Source: Duganella radicis (GTDB lineage: Bacteria; Pseudomonadota; Gammaproteobacteria; Burkholderiales; Burkholderiaceae_D). From it: DNA of 64,000 bases. Position 1 is the first letter of the stretch. Each line of letters begins with the position of its first letter. The stretch lies in assembly GCF_009720825.1 (NCBI RefSeq), contig NZ_WNKY01000002.1, forward strand, positions 273,281 through 337,280. Reading direction: 5' to 3'. The position numbers and the translations under genes were made by a program. The notes under the pieces are model-generated. The model did no database searches and was not told where the DNA came from. It worked only from the letters and a program-made list of their open reading frames with translations. Positions 34,607 through 44,650 of this stretch are shown one piece after another.

Positions 34607-35346
34607 GACGGGGAATAGCAACCGCCGGCGCGGCGTTCCATGCCGTGGCGGTCGAGGATGACGACGGTGCCGCGGCGGTATTCGATCAGGCCCTCTTCCT
34701 GCAACTTGCCGGCGCAGCAGGTGATCGATTCGCGCCGCACGCCCAGCATGTTGGCGATCATCTCCTGCGTCACTTTCAACTCATTCGACAGCGAACGGTC
34801 CAGCCGTTCCAGCAGCCAGCGGCACAGGCGCTGCTCGATGCTGCCGTGGCGCACGCCGGCCACGGTCTGGGCCAGTTGGGCGAACAGCGCGCTGGTATGC
34901 CGCATCAACTGCTGGGCCAGCGCACCGCCGCCAAAGAAGGCCTGGCGCAGCACGGCGGACTTGATGCGGTAGCCGTAGCCGGCGGTCTGGACCACGGCGC
35001 AGCAGTTGGCGCGCTCGTTCTCGTACATCGACACGCCGACCACACCCTCGCGCCCGACCACCGCCACCTCGGCGGCGCCGCCATCCTCGGAGACGTACTG
35101 CAAAGAAACGATTGCGTTGGTGGGGAAGTAGGCGAACTCCATCAGGTCACCGGTGTCGAACAGGCGTTTGCCCGCTTCCAGCGGCACCAGGTCCAGGTGC
35201 ACGAACAAATCCAGCAATTCTTCGCGCGACAGGGCGCGCAGCAATTCATTCTGTTGGGCGCCGGTCAGGCTGATGGCGGGCGCAGGGGCTTGCTGCATCG
35301 CGCGTGGGATGCTGGCGGAAACGGAAGTCTGTTTAGCTGCGTACAT
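34603..35346 (-). CDS. Crp/Fnr family transcription regulator
   Basis: This regulator has about 247 residues. It has an N-terminal cyclic-nucleotide-binding-like beta roll (about 40-150, with FDTGDLMEFAYFPTNAIVSL), a long dimer helix, and a C-terminal Crp-type winged HTH (VTQEMIANMLGVRRESITCC). The N-terminus lacks the Fnr Cys cluster, and the cAMP-contact RxS pattern is not evident, so the signal is unknown. I start at ATG 35346, with GAGG eight bases upstream; an ATG four codons earlier is possible. It stands alone and is not obviously tied to the catabolic genes. Confidence 0.85.
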   Translation of the reverse strand: MYAAKQTSVSASIPRAMQQAPAPAISLTGAQQNELLRALSREELLDLFVHLDLVPLEAGKRLFDTGDLMEFAYFPTNAIVSLQYVSEDGGAAEVAVVGREGVVGVSMYENERANCCAVVQTAGYGYRIKSAVLRQAFFGGGALAQQLMRHTSALFAQLAQTVAGVRHGSIEQRLCRWLLERLDRSLSNELKVTQEMIANMLGVRRESITCCAGKLQEEGLIEYRRGTVVILDRHGMERRAGGCYSPS

Positions 35347-35485
35347 ATCGTGCCTCATCTTTGTGGGTCTCGGATGAAGAGCACTATATCGCCGCTATGT
35401 TGCGCTGATTATAGGAGCACGTAGAGGTCTTATGTAGGTTGGGAACATAAAGGCGTGTCAGCCGGTTCCTACGCCTGAGCTTTCC

Positions 35486-35731
35486 TTACGGCATGAATTT
35501 ATTGAGGCGCGAGCCTTCTTCGAGCAGACGTTCGTCGCGCGAACGCAGGCGGCCGGGGTTGCGCCGATGTTCCGGTTCGGAAATAACGCGCTTGATGACG
35601 CTTTCCGCCACCCCGCGATGACTCAGGTATTCGGCCGCGCTCTCGGGGCCGACACGGTCGGCCCGCTCGATGCCGGCCTCCACCACCTCGGACGATTGAT
35701 GATCCGGGCGGAAAGTTTGCGTGGTAGACAT
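35486..35731 (-). CDS. Small hypothetical protein (81 aa)
   Basis: This is an 81-residue cytoplasmic protein with an excellent ribosome site (AGGAGG, six bases before ATG 35731). It begins MSTTQTFRPDHQSSEVVEAG, then ERADRVGPESAAEYLSHRGV and a basic Arg-rich tail (PEHRRNPGRLRSRDERL). I recognise no domain. It looks like a small stand-alone gene, with 127 bases of non-coding sequence between its stop and the Crp/Fnr start. A DNA- or RNA-contacting role would fit the charge but cannot be shown. Confidence 0.6.
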   Translation of the reverse strand: MSTTQTFRPDHQSSEVVEAGIERADRVGPESAAEYLSHRGVAESVIKRVISEPEHRRNPGRLRSRDERLLEEGSRLNKFMP

Positions 35732-35821
35732 TACTGCCTCCTGAATGGAACACAATCCAATTCTGGAATTCTACCGCAGCGGCCGCCGTGCGGTAACACA
35801 CCGAGTGGCGGCGCCGCAACT

Positions 35822-36718
35822 CTACTGTGGAGAAGGCACGCCTTGCGGGGGCTGGCCGTTGCGCGGAATCAGCCAGCCGCTGTCGCTCAGCCAGTCGTGC
35901 AGGCGGTCCGGCCAGTGCGCGTCGGACAGGCGCTCGGAGCGCTGGCCCATGTTGAAGGCGTGGTCGGTGTCGGCGTACAGGTGCAGCTCAGCCGAGACGT
36001 TGGACGCGATCAGCTGCTGGTACAGCGTGAGCGCGGGCGGCATGCAGCACTTGTCGCTGGAGCCGGCCACGATGAAGGCTGGCGGCGCGGTTTGCGCGGC
36101 TTTCGCCGGCGAGCCCAGCGGGCCTGGATACACCAGAATCTGGAAGTCCGGCCGCGCGCTCAGCTTGTCGACAGCGTCCTGTCTGGCCGGCAGCGGCGGT
36201 TCGGGATTATCCGCCACCAGCGACACCAGTTCGCCGCCAGCCGAGAAGCCCATGATGCCGACGCGCTGCGGATCGACGTTGTACTCGGCCGCATGCGCCC
36301 GCACCCAGCGCACGGCGCGCCGCAGGTCGGCCGCCGCATCGTTTTCGATGGAGTAGCTGGAACCGGCGTCGCGCGCCAGGCGGTATTTCAGCACGAAGGC
36401 GGTGACGCCGGCGCGGTTGAGCGATTTGGCCGCCACCATGCCCTCGTTCTGGAACACCAGCATGCGGTGGCCGCCACCCGGCGCGATGATCACGGCCGCG
36501 CCGTTGGCGTGGCGCGGATGGGCGCGCACCACGGTCAGCGACGGTGCGTGCACGTTGCTGACGTAGCTGTTGTCGACCTTTTCCGCTTCGTCGCGGCGCT
36601 GCTCGGCGCCGGGGGCGCCGTCGGGCCACAGGCGGATGGCCGGTGGCGTCTGCGCGGCCTGCTGCGCGCCGGCTTGCGCGCACAGCGCCATCAGCAGACA
36701 AGCGAGTTTATTGCGCAT
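35822..36718 (-). CDS. Exported alpha/beta hydrolase, xylan-esterase-like
   Basis: This 298-residue hydrolase has a signal peptide (MRNKLACLLMALCAQAGA). The oxyanion loop is VIIAPGGGHRML, the nucleophile Ser is in GFSAGGELVS, and the acid/base residues are near ADTDHAFN. It resembles acetyl-xylan-esterase or BD-FAE-type enzymes that deacylate plant polysaccharides. Its start lies 11 bases inside the end of the beta-helix gene, so it is the last gene of the gntK-TonB-gntP-beta-helix operon. It probably removes acyl groups from the same substrate. Confidence 0.82.
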   Translation of the reverse strand: MRNKLACLLMALCAQAGAQQAAQTPPAIRLWPDGAPGAEQRRDEAEKVDNSYVSNVHAPSLTVVRAHPRHANGAAVIIAPGGGHRMLVFQNEGMVAAKSLNRAGVTAFVLKYRLARDAGSSYSIENDAAADLRRAVRWVRAHAAEYNVDPQRVGIMGFSAGGELVSLVADNPEPPLPARQDAVDKLSARPDFQILVYPGPLGSPAKAAQTAPPAFIVAGSSDKCCMPPALTLYQQLIASNVSAELHLYADTDHAFNMGQRSERLSDAHWPDRLHDWLSDSGWLIPRNGQPPQGVPSPQ

Positions 36719-39700
36719 TGAAGCCTCCCGCCGCGTACAGCGAATGATGAGTGAGGATGAACAGCGTGCGCTTGTCGGCGCCGCCGAAGATCAGTTGCAG
36801 CGGACGTTCCGGCACGTCGATACGGCCGATCTCCTTGCCGTCCGGCGCGTAGACGAACACCTGGCCATTGGCCACATAGACATTGCCCTTGCCATCCACC
36901 GCCGCGCTTTCGCCGCCGCGATTGGCCGCCAGCTTGAGGTCCGTGATGGCGCCGCCCGCGCCGATCACGCCGCTGAAGGTGCGGTTCTCGGAGCCGTTGG
37001 TGAACACCACGCGGCCGTTGGCGCCGGCCGAGACCAGGCCGTGGGTATCCAGCGTGTCGGAGAAGCGGTAGCCCAGGTGGTCGTTGGGGCCTTGTTTGAA
37101 CACGCGGTAAGCCGGCAGCACCAGCGAGCCGTCCGGCGACACGTATTCACGCTTCTTCGGCAGGGCCACGTCGCGGGCGAACATCTCGGCCAGCGTGGTG
37201 AACTCGTAGGTGTCGAAGTTGAGCTGGTCACGGAACTCGCCGTTCTGCCAGAAGTTGACCGGCACCACCACGCGCGCATTGGCGTTGGCCTTGGCCGGTG
37301 TCGGCTTGATGATGGTGATCGGGCCGGCCGCTTGGGCAGGATCGAACGAATACACCGTGCCCTCAGGACCGGACGAGGAGACCACCAGAATCGATCCGCT
37401 GTTATCGATGGCCAGATTGACCGGATCGAGCGGTGCATCGCGCACCACCGCCAGCCCGCCCTCTTTCGACCAGCTGTAGATGCGGTTGAAGCGGCGGTCG
37501 ACAAAATACAGCTTGCCGTTACGGTCCACCGCCGCGCCGGCAATGGAGTAGAAATCGCCTTCCAACTTCTCGACCTGTGGGTAGGCCGCGCGTACCGCGC
37601 TGGCTGGCGTGGCCGGGCCGATGTCCAGCACCGCGAATTCATGCTCGCGCACCTCCTGCTTGTGCGTCAGGTCTTGCAGCGTGTTTTCGAACGGGTACTT
37701 GCTGGCGCGCAGATAAGTATCGCAGCCGTTTTCATCGCAAGTGGCATAGCCGCTTTCCGCATTGACGTGCACATTGCGGAAGCGGATATCGCCCGAGTTG
37801 GTCATCTTCACCGCCGACACGGCCGGCTTGATCGAGCGCGTGACGCGGTAGGCGTGGTAGTTGGCAAACGTGATGTTGCGCGAGTTGCGAATCTCCAGCG
37901 ACACCGCATCCATGCCGTCACGCACCTCCTGCTCGGTTTGCGGCGCCAGGAACTCCCAGTTCTCCACATTATCCAGCACGATCTCGGCGCGGATGTGGTG
38001 CTCGGCCGACAGTTCGTAGACCTTGCCCGGCGTTTTGGTATTGGAGACATAGAACCCCGCCTGCGCAAACGTGCTAGGCGACCAGCAAGCGACAAAGGTG
38101 CCGCCACCGCCATCCGTCACCCAGATGCTGGGATACTGGCGGTCCCAATGTGCGGTGGGGTCAAAGTTGGCGGACTTCTGATAAGGATCGCGGCGCTTGC
38201 CGTCATACAGGCGCGTACCGTGACCACCCTGGATGCGGATATCGTCCACCAGCGACTCGGCGCCAGCCTTCCACAACAGCGCCGTCGCACGCGGATTGAC
38301 CTCGCCGGTGGCCAGGCCAAAGCCGGTGACGATGGCGTCGTCGCCCTTGGCGCTTTCCAGCAGCGCTTTCGGACCATCCGTGCCGGCGTAAGCGGCGGCG
38401 CCGTTCGGCAGCACCAGCTGCGTCACGCCGGGGTGCAAGCCAATCAGCACCGTATCCGGTTTCAGGCGAATGGTGTCCTGCACCATGTAGAAGCCTTGCG
38501 GCAAATAGACCACGCGGCTGCTGTCGATGGCCTTCTGCACCGCCGCCGTATCGTCGGTCACGCCATCGCCGGCGGCGCCAAAGTCGCGCACACTGGCCCA
38601 CTGTTTGGTGGCCGGCAGCGCGCGCATCACGGGCGTGCGTTGCGCCGGCAGGGCTTTCAGCGCCGCGCCCTTCACATGGGTACCGAACTTGCCGACGCTG
38701 CCGACACCCGGCAGCATCAAACCATAATTGAATTCGCTGATCTGATAGGTCGGACCATAGCCCTGCACCGTCTTGCCGCTGTCGCGGAAGCGCGCGAACA
38801 CCGGCGTGTTCTTGGCGACAGCGTTATCGAAGCCAACCTGCGTGTAGACATTGTCCTCGTTGCTGATGACGACAGCGGCCTTGGAGACGTTCTCGAAGCG
38901 CACGTCCTTGCCCCACAACCAGTCGCCATAGCCACGGCTGATCTCAATCCCCACCGGCGTGTTGCGGATGGTGGTGTTGACCAGCGTGAGACCGGCCTCG
39001 TGGCCGCGTATCGCCGCCTCGCGCTGGCCTTCGAAGGTGGTGTCCATCAGCGTGAACTGCCAGGCCGGCGAAGTCTTCTCGGTCAGGATGCCATAACGGC
39101 CGCCGTAGAATTTCAGATCGAAACTCTCGTTACCGACCATGTACACCCCCGCCAGGCCGGAACCGATGTGGAAGTCCAAGTGGCTCAGGTAGGAGTGCTG
39201 CGCCGTGCGCAGGCGCACCGCGGCGGCGGCCGGGTTGCCGTCGCCGATCTCAAAGTCCACATTGCTCATCGCCGAATAAAAGGTCGACGAATTCGCATCC
39301 CGCACATTCTCGTTGTATGGCACCGCGCTCTTGACCGGCACCGGCACCTTGCCTACCGTGTACTGATCGCCGCCAGTGAATACCACCATGTTGGCCACGC
39401 CCTTCTGGAAGCCCGGCGTATTCGCGCCCAGCACCAGCACTGGCCGCGTCGGGCCGACGCCATACAGGCGCACCGCCAGCGGCACCAGCAGCGAACGGGT
39501 GATGCGGTAACGGCCGGACGGCAGGAACACCACGCCGCCCTCGCCTTTATTGGCGGCGGCGGTCAGCGCCTCCTGGATGGCGGCCGTATCGTCGGCGCGG
39601 CCATCGCCGACCGCTTTCACCTTGATGGCGCGCGGATCGTTGGGCATGGTCTGGTAGGCCGACACCGATGCGGCCTGCACCAACATGGGCGCGGCAAAGG

Positions 39701-39734
39701 CTGCCGCAACCAGCATAGTCAAAATTGGTTTCAT
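36708..39734 (-). CDS. Two-domain pectate-lyase-like beta-helix protein with SMP-30/NHL-type C-terminus
   Basis: This is a 1008-residue exported protein. After the signal (LVAAAFAAPMLVQA) come two copies of the Pectate_lyase_3-type start: VKAVGDGRADDTAAIQEALT at about 40 and VRDFGAAGDGVTDDTAAVQK at about 385. Each leads a right-handed beta helix (about 35-340 and 380-660). The C-terminal third reads as beta-propeller blades (AAVDRNGKLYFVDRRFNRIY, LAIDNSGSILVV, FGGADKRTLFILT) like SMP-30/gluconolactonase or NHL domains. It lies between a gluconate permease and an esterase. I infer an extracellular enzyme on an aldonate-yielding polymer or lactone; GH55-type activity is an alternative. Specificity is unknown. 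Confidence 0.8.
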   Translation of the reverse strand: MKPILTMLVAAAFAAPMLVQAASVSAYQTMPNDPRAIKVKAVGDGRADDTAAIQEALTAAANKGEGGVVFLPSGRYRITRSLLVPLAVRLYGVGPTRPVLVLGANTPGFQKGVANMVVFTGGDQYTVGKVPVPVKSAVPYNENVRDANSSTFYSAMSNVDFEIGDGNPAAAAVRLRTAQHSYLSHLDFHIGSGLAGVYMVGNESFDLKFYGGRYGILTEKTSPAWQFTLMDTTFEGQREAAIRGHEAGLTLVNTTIRNTPVGIEISRGYGDWLWGKDVRFENVSKAAVVISNEDNVYTQVGFDNAVAKNTPVFARFRDSGKTVQGYGPTYQISEFNYGLMLPGVGSVGKFGTHVKGAALKALPAQRTPVMRALPATKQWASVRDFGAAGDGVTDDTAAVQKAIDSSRVVYLPQGFYMVQDTIRLKPDTVLIGLHPGVTQLVLPNGAAAYAGTDGPKALLESAKGDDAIVTGFGLATGEVNPRATALLWKAGAESLVDDIRIQGGHGTRLYDGKRRDPYQKSANFDPTAHWDRQYPSIWVTDGGGGTFVACWSPSTFAQAGFYVSNTKTPGKVYELSAEHHIRAEIVLDNVENWEFLAPQTEQEVRDGMDAVSLEIRNSRNITFANYHAYRVTRSIKPAVSAVKMTNSGDIRFRNVHVNAESGYATCDENGCDTYLRASKYPFENTLQDLTHKQEVREHEFAVLDIGPATPASAVRAAYPQVEKLEGDFYSIAGAAVDRNGKLYFVDRRFNRIYSWSKEGGLAVVRDAPLDPVNLAIDNSGSILVVSSSGPEGTVYSFDPAQAAGPITIIKPTPAKANANARVVVPVNFWQNGEFRDQLNFDTYEFTTLAEMFARDVALPKKREYVSPDGSLVLPAYRVFKQGPNDHLGYRFSDTLDTHGLVSAGANGRVVFTNGSENRTFSGVIGAGGAITDLKLAANRGGESAAVDGKGNVYVANGQVFVYAPDGKEIGRIDVPERPLQLIFGGADKRTLFILTHHSLYAAGGFNAQ

Positions 39735-39738
39735 CTGT

Positions 39739-41106
39739 TTATCCCAAGAAGGCAGAAAGAATCAATACGAAAATAAGTCCGAACACACCGACCAGCGTTT
39801 CCATCAGCGTCCACGAACGGAAGGTATCTTTCAGCGACAGCCCGAAGTACTCCTTGAACATCCAGAAGCCGGAGTCGTTCACATGGCTGCACATCAAACT
39901 GCCGGCGCCTATCGCCAGCACCATCAGGCTGGGGTCGATGCCCGAGCCCTGCACCACCGGCGCCACAATGCCGGCCGCCGTCAGCCCGGCCACGGTGGCG
40001 GAGCCAAGGCAGATGCGGATCAGCGTCGCCACGATCCAGCCCAGCACCAGCGGCGGCACCGGCAAGGCGCCCAGCTGCGTGCCCAATTGCGCGCTGACGC
40101 CGGAATCCACCAGCACCTGCTTTAACGCGCCCGCCCCCGCGATCACCAGCAGGATGGGCGCGATGTCGCGCAGGGCGTCCTGTGCGCCGGCCATCAGCAC
40201 CGGCAGCTTCTGGCCGCGCGCCACGCCCAGCGTGAACACCGCCACCAGCAAGGCAAGCAGCATCACGATCATGGGATTGGCCAGGAAAGCCACCAGCGAC
40301 TTCAACGCCGGATCGGCGATCGGCAGCATACTGGCGCCGGTGGCGGCGGCCAGCAGCCATACCGGCAACAGCGCGGTCGCAAAACTATTGAAGACGCCCG
40401 GCAGCTCCGACTCGTCGCGCAGGCCGGCGCGGAACATGGGCGCTGGTGCGGCTTCGATGCGCTTGAGCGTCATGGCGAATACCGGGCCGGCGATGATCAG
40501 CGTAGGCACCGCGACGATCAGACCGTAGAACAGCGTGCGGCCCATATCGGCGTGGAACTGCGCAACCAGTGCGGTGGGCGACGGATGCGGCGGCAGAAAG
40601 CCGTGCGCGATCGACAGCCCGGCCAGCAGCGGGATCGCCAGCGCCACCGCCGGCCGGCCGCTCTGGTACACCAGCGAGAACACCAGCGGCACCAGCAGCA
40701 CGAAGCCGACGTTGTAGTAGAGCGGAATGCCGGCCACGAAGCCGGTCAGCGTCAGGGCCACCGGCATGCGTGCGGAACCGAACACGCCGATCAGGTAACT
40801 GGCGATGCGCTGCGCCGCGCCGCTGTCGGCAATCAGCTTGCCGAACACCGCGCCCAGGCAGACAATCACAATCAGCGATCCAAGCAGGTCGCCTATGCCC
40901 TTGTCGATCGACTTGGGGATATTCTCAAGCGGTACGCCCAGCAGCAGCGCCGCGATCAGCGCCGCCGCCACGAATGCCAGCAGCGGCTGCACCTTGGCCC
41001 ATGCGATCAGCAGCGTGAGCGAACCGACCGCCAATGCCACGGCGATCAGTGCCCACGCCGCCGGCGTCACTCCGAAGAGCGCCGCCAACGGAGTGGTGAT
41101 AGTCAT
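39739..41106 (-). CDS. GntP family gluconate/sugar-acid permease
   Basis: This 455-residue inner-membrane transporter of the GntP family has about 12-14 hydrophobic segments. It has the loop HGFLPPHPSPTALVAQFHAD and the C-terminal region MCSHVNDSGFWMFKEYFGLS, both characteristic of gluconate permeases. It imports gluconate or related aldonates with protons. It starts three bases before the end region of the TonB receptor gene and is followed four bases later by the beta-helix gene, so the operon is tightly packed. The gntK gene two positions upstream supports gluconate. Confidence 0.92.
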   Translation of the reverse strand: MTITTPLAALFGVTPAAWALIAVALAVGSLTLLIAWAKVQPLLAFVAAALIAALLLGVPLENIPKSIDKGIGDLLGSLIVIVCLGAVFGKLIADSGAAQRIASYLIGVFGSARMPVALTLTGFVAGIPLYYNVGFVLLVPLVFSLVYQSGRPAVALAIPLLAGLSIAHGFLPPHPSPTALVAQFHADMGRTLFYGLIVAVPTLIIAGPVFAMTLKRIEAAPAPMFRAGLRDESELPGVFNSFATALLPVWLLAAATGASMLPIADPALKSLVAFLANPMIVMLLALLVAVFTLGVARGQKLPVLMAGAQDALRDIAPILLVIAGAGALKQVLVDSGVSAQLGTQLGALPVPPLVLGWIVATLIRICLGSATVAGLTAAGIVAPVVQGSGIDPSLMVLAIGAGSLMCSHVNDSGFWMFKEYFGLSLKDTFRSWTLMETLVGVFGLIFVLILSAFLG

Positions 41107-41109
41107 CGC

Positions 41110-44100
41110 TTAGAAGTTGTAGCGCAGACCAACGCGGTACACACGGCCGATCACATCGTACAGGGCCGGGTTGATGCCGAAGCTCAGGTTAGCTTGCGGC
41201 GCCGCTGCCGGATCGACGTTGCCGATGTTGTCGATCTTGAAGAAGGCCGTGGCCTTGTCCGAGAACTTCCAGCTGCCGCCCAGGTCCACGTAGAAAGCGC
41301 CCTTCATGTGGTTGTTGTAGATGGTCGGATGGATCACGGTCGATACCGGGCAATTGGTCTGGCACTCGATATACTCGTTGCTGTACTTGCCGCTGCTGAT
41401 CCAGCGCTCGCTCAGCGTCAGGCTGTATTTATCGGTATCCCACGACTGCGAGAACAGGCCTTTCCAGCGTGGCGTGTTACCCAGGTTATTGCCGGCGCCT
41501 TCCGATGGAATGGTGCCCACCACGCCCGGGTCGGTCAGGAAGCTGATGTTACGGGTCAGCAGGCCGCGCACGGTGAAGCGGCCCGGCAGATTCCAGTCCT
41601 TCAGATTCAGGCGATACGACGCTTCCAGGTCATAGCCCTTGCTATGCAAGGAAGCCAGGTTGAAGGCTTGCACCGTCACGTAGTTGTTGGTCGGGATCGG
41701 GTTACCGAGCGACATGGCGCCGCAGATTTCCTGGTTACCGGCCACGCACAGATCCACTTCCTGCTGCGCCGACAGCGACGAGATCACACCATTGACCTTG
41801 ATGTCGAAGTAGTCGACCGAAGCGCTGAAGCCCGGCGCCCAGCTTGGGCGATCCAGCACCACGCCGAAGATATTGTTGCGGGCGATTTCAGGACGCAGCC
41901 TGGTGTTGCCCACGGTGCGCTGCTGGATGGTGACGGTGTTGCCCTGATACTGCACCACGTTGTTGACCACCACCGCCGCCGCATACAGTTCGCTCAAGTT
42001 CGGCGCGCGCACGTCTTTCGAGGTGACCGCGCGCAAGCGCAAACCATCAATGCCGGTCTTCCAGTTGGCGCCCAGCTTCCAGCTTTCCACGTGGCCGGAG
42101 GTGCTGTACTTGGTATGGCGGTCGGCGACGTTGATGTTGGCCTCGCCCCAGGTGGCCGATTTCAGCACCGGCAGGTTCAACTCCGCATAGGCTTCGCGCA
42201 CGTTGTAGGTGCCGGAAGCGTTGTGGTAGTTACCGGCGTACCAGTTATTGCCGACGGTGGAGTTGAGGATAGGATCGGCCGGATACTGCGCGGTGTTCGG
42301 GCTGTCCGGGAAGATACCGTTGCCGTATGGGTCGCCGTTGACGCGATACGACTCGCGGCGCCATTCGGCGCCGGTTGCCAGTGCGACCGGGCCGGCCCAG
42401 GTGTCAAACACTTCACCGTTGATATTGAAACTGCCCACGTCCTGCTGCTGGCGGGTGTGCTGCTGCGGGCCGTTTTCCGGCGCCACATAGCCCCAGGCGG
42501 CGGCGCTGACCGGCACATTGCCGATGATGTTGAGCGGGACGCAGCCGGCGGCGCGCGCCACGGTGTTGCGGCAAACGATGCTGCCGTCGGCCAGGCGCAC
42601 AGCGTCGATAGCGGCGTTGTAGCGCGCGTTCAGCGTCATGTCCTTGACGATGATGTCGGTGAAGTTGATGCCGCGCTCGACGTAAGCATCATAGGTCCAT
42701 TCCTTGCCGAAGGCCGGGAAGCGGCCGTTCGCGCCCAGCGTCAGGCGGCGCATCTCGCGGGTCGGGTGAACGTTGATATTCTCCGGGAAGATGGCGTTGG
42801 CCGTACCGTACTGGAAGCTGGTGATGTTATTCGACGCGCACGCCGCCACGATGGAAGCCGGCAGGTATGGATTCGAGCACTGAATGGTCAGGTTGGCGTT
42901 CTTGGCCGCGCCCGGATTCGGCGAGAAGGCGGACTTCACGCGGCCGAAGTTCGCGGTCATATAGATCTCGTGATCCGGATTGATGTCGAAGCCCACGCGG
43001 GTATAGCCCACCTGGCGCGTCAGGTCCATCGCCAGGTTGGTGCCGGCGCCGACGCTGCCGCTCAGGTCACCGCCGATGCAGAACGGATTGACGCAGCCGG
43101 TCACCGCGCCGGTGCCGGTCGGCACGCCGTTCGAGCCATACTGGAACTGATATGGCTGACCATTGGCGCCGAACGCCGTGCCTTGCAGCGGGCCGCTGGT
43201 AATCAGGCCGTACTTGGCGTACTGGTACTGCTGCGCGTGTTCGATCACGGTGTATTGCGGCTTGCCGTCATTGGTCTGCGACAGTGGACGGATCTGGTAA
43301 GCCGGGTTCTTGTACCACGTACGGCCATTCGGGCCGACCTCACCGAAGCCCGGCGACTCGATGCCCTTCTCGCGGCCATATTCCACGCTGGCCGTCACGT
43401 GCAAACGGTCGTCCATGAAGGCCTTGCCGAAGGCCGCCTGGAAGGTGCCGTTCTTGTCGTCGCTATAGGTGGTCTGGCCGCCTTCGACGTTGAACTTGGC
43501 GCCTTCGAACTTTTTATCGGTGACAAAGTTGACCACACCGCCGATGGCGTCCGAACCGTAGGACGCCGAGGCGCCGCCGGTCACCACGTCCACGCGCTTG
43601 ACCAGCAGCTGCGGGAACTGGCTGACGTCCGTCACGCCGGTGACGTTGGCGCCAACCACGCGCTGGCCATCCAGCAGCGTCAGGGTGCGGATCGGACCGA
43701 GGCCGCGCAGCGACAGCGAGGACAAGCCCTGAATGCCGCTGCTGGTGCTGTTGGTGCTGGTGGTACGGCCGGTGCTGCCTTGCAGCGCCGGCAGCTCGGC
43801 GATGGCGTTGAACAGGTTAGGCTTGGCGGTCTTGGCCAGGTCTTCGGAACTCAGCACCGTGGTTGGCGTAGGCAGAGTGAAGCCGCGCGCCGAAATGCGC
43901 GAGCCGGACACGGTCACCACGTTATCGACCTTGGCTTCAGGTTCGGTGGCGGCGGCCGGCGCGTCCTGTGCGGCCGGCGCGGCTTGTTGCGCATCGGCGG
44001 CGACGACTTGCTGGGCGTGAGCCGCCGAGATGGCGATCCAGCTGCACGCACTGGCCACGGCCAGGCGCATGATGGTGTTACGGGTAGTTGGTGTAGTCAT
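41110..44100 (-). CDS. TonB-dependent receptor of the gluconate operon
   Basis: This is a 996-residue outer-membrane receptor. An N-terminal signal (SCSWIAISAAHAQQ) is followed by an Ala/Pro-rich stretch, then the plug (VVTVSGSRISARGFTLPTPT, LLDGQRVVGANVTGVTDVSQ, DVVTGGASASYGSDAIGGVV). The large barrel carries Cys pairs (CVNPFC, ECQTNC) and ends RVYRVGLRYNF. It is 40% or so similar in style to the receptor at 17098-20013 by eye. Between gntK and gntP it probably imports an oligosaccharide or aldonate conjugate too large for porins. Confidence 0.9.
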   Translation of the reverse strand: MTTPTTRNTIMRLAVASACSWIAISAAHAQQVVAADAQQAAPAAQDAPAAATEPEAKVDNVVTVSGSRISARGFTLPTPTTVLSSEDLAKTAKPNLFNAIAELPALQGSTGRTTSTNSTSSGIQGLSSLSLRGLGPIRTLTLLDGQRVVGANVTGVTDVSQFPQLLVKRVDVVTGGASASYGSDAIGGVVNFVTDKKFEGAKFNVEGGQTTYSDDKNGTFQAAFGKAFMDDRLHVTASVEYGREKGIESPGFGEVGPNGRTWYKNPAYQIRPLSQTNDGKPQYTVIEHAQQYQYAKYGLITSGPLQGTAFGANGQPYQFQYGSNGVPTGTGAVTGCVNPFCIGGDLSGSVGAGTNLAMDLTRQVGYTRVGFDINPDHEIYMTANFGRVKSAFSPNPGAAKNANLTIQCSNPYLPASIVAACASNNITSFQYGTANAIFPENINVHPTREMRRLTLGANGRFPAFGKEWTYDAYVERGINFTDIIVKDMTLNARYNAAIDAVRLADGSIVCRNTVARAAGCVPLNIIGNVPVSAAAWGYVAPENGPQQHTRQQQDVGSFNINGEVFDTWAGPVALATGAEWRRESYRVNGDPYGNGIFPDSPNTAQYPADPILNSTVGNNWYAGNYHNASGTYNVREAYAELNLPVLKSATWGEANINVADRHTKYSTSGHVESWKLGANWKTGIDGLRLRAVTSKDVRAPNLSELYAAAVVVNNVVQYQGNTVTIQQRTVGNTRLRPEIARNNIFGVVLDRPSWAPGFSASVDYFDIKVNGVISSLSAQQEVDLCVAGNQEICGAMSLGNPIPTNNYVTVQAFNLASLHSKGYDLEASYRLNLKDWNLPGRFTVRGLLTRNISFLTDPGVVGTIPSEGAGNNLGNTPRWKGLFSQSWDTDKYSLTLSERWISSGKYSNEYIECQTNCPVSTVIHPTIYNNHMKGAFYVDLGGSWKFSDKATAFFKIDNIGNVDPAAAPQANLSFGINPALYDVIGRVYRVGLRYNF

Positions 44101-44135
44101 TGTCAGTCTCCATCTAGTTATTGTGATTTGTGCTG

Positions 44136-44633
44136 CTAGCTGTTGCCCCGGATTTGTGTGACCAGCTCCGTGGGCGGTGTTTCGATATCCAGCGTGATGC
44201 CTGCCTCATCGGCTTGCAGCGGTTCCAGGTCGCGGAACTGGCTGTCCAGCAGGGAAGTCGGCATGTAGTGGCCGACGCGCGCCCGCATGCGCGCTTCGAT
44301 CAATTCCTTCGGTCCGTTCAGGTGCGCGAAGCGCAGCGCCGGATCGCCTTCGCGCAGCAGGTCGCGGTAGCGGCGCTTGAGCGAGGAGCAGGAGATCACC
44401 AATCCCTCGCCGCGCAGGCGCGCCGCGCCGATCTGCGCCTGCAAGGCCAGCAGCCAGTCGGCGCGGTCGTCATCGTTGAGCGGCACGCCGGCCGACATCT
44501 TGGCCACGTTGGCCGGCGGGTGATACTGGTCGCCCTCGACGAAAGGCACGCCGTTCGCGGTAGCCAGCGCCTGCCCGACCGTACTCTTGCCGCAACCGCT
44601 GACGCCCATGACCACCCAACGGATACTCTGCAT
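44136..44633 (-). CDS. gntK: Gluconokinase
   Basis: This 165-residue cytoplasmic kinase converts gluconate and ATP to 6-phosphogluconate. The P-loop is MGVSGCGKSTVG at the N-terminus. FVEGDQYHPPANVAKMSAGV is the gluconate-binding region, VISCSSLKRRYRDLLR is the lid area, and the length fits GntK. I chose ATG 44633 (MQSIRWVV), with GGAG upstream, over the TTG at 44645. It is the first gene of the operon and lies directly after a LacI-type palindrome. Confidence 0.94.
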   Translation of the reverse strand: MQSIRWVVMGVSGCGKSTVGQALATANGVPFVEGDQYHPPANVAKMSAGVPLNDDDRADWLLALQAQIGAARLRGEGLVISCSSLKRRYRDLLREGDPALRFAHLNGPKELIEARMRARVGHYMPTSLLDSQFRDLEPLQADEAGITLDIETPPTELVTQIRGNS

Positions 44634-44650
44634 CCATGTCTCCAAGAATA

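Noticed and set aside
36570..39776. Plus-strand open frame of 1068 codons opposite the beta-helix gene.
   Set aside because: Same antisense pattern; composition is not protein-like and no ribosome site or family match is seen.
40552..44139. Plus-strand open frame of 1195 codons opposite gntP and the TonB receptor.
   Set aside because: It lies wholly antisense to two well-recognised proteins, is His/Arg/Gln-rich without domains, and reflects GC-biased codon use.
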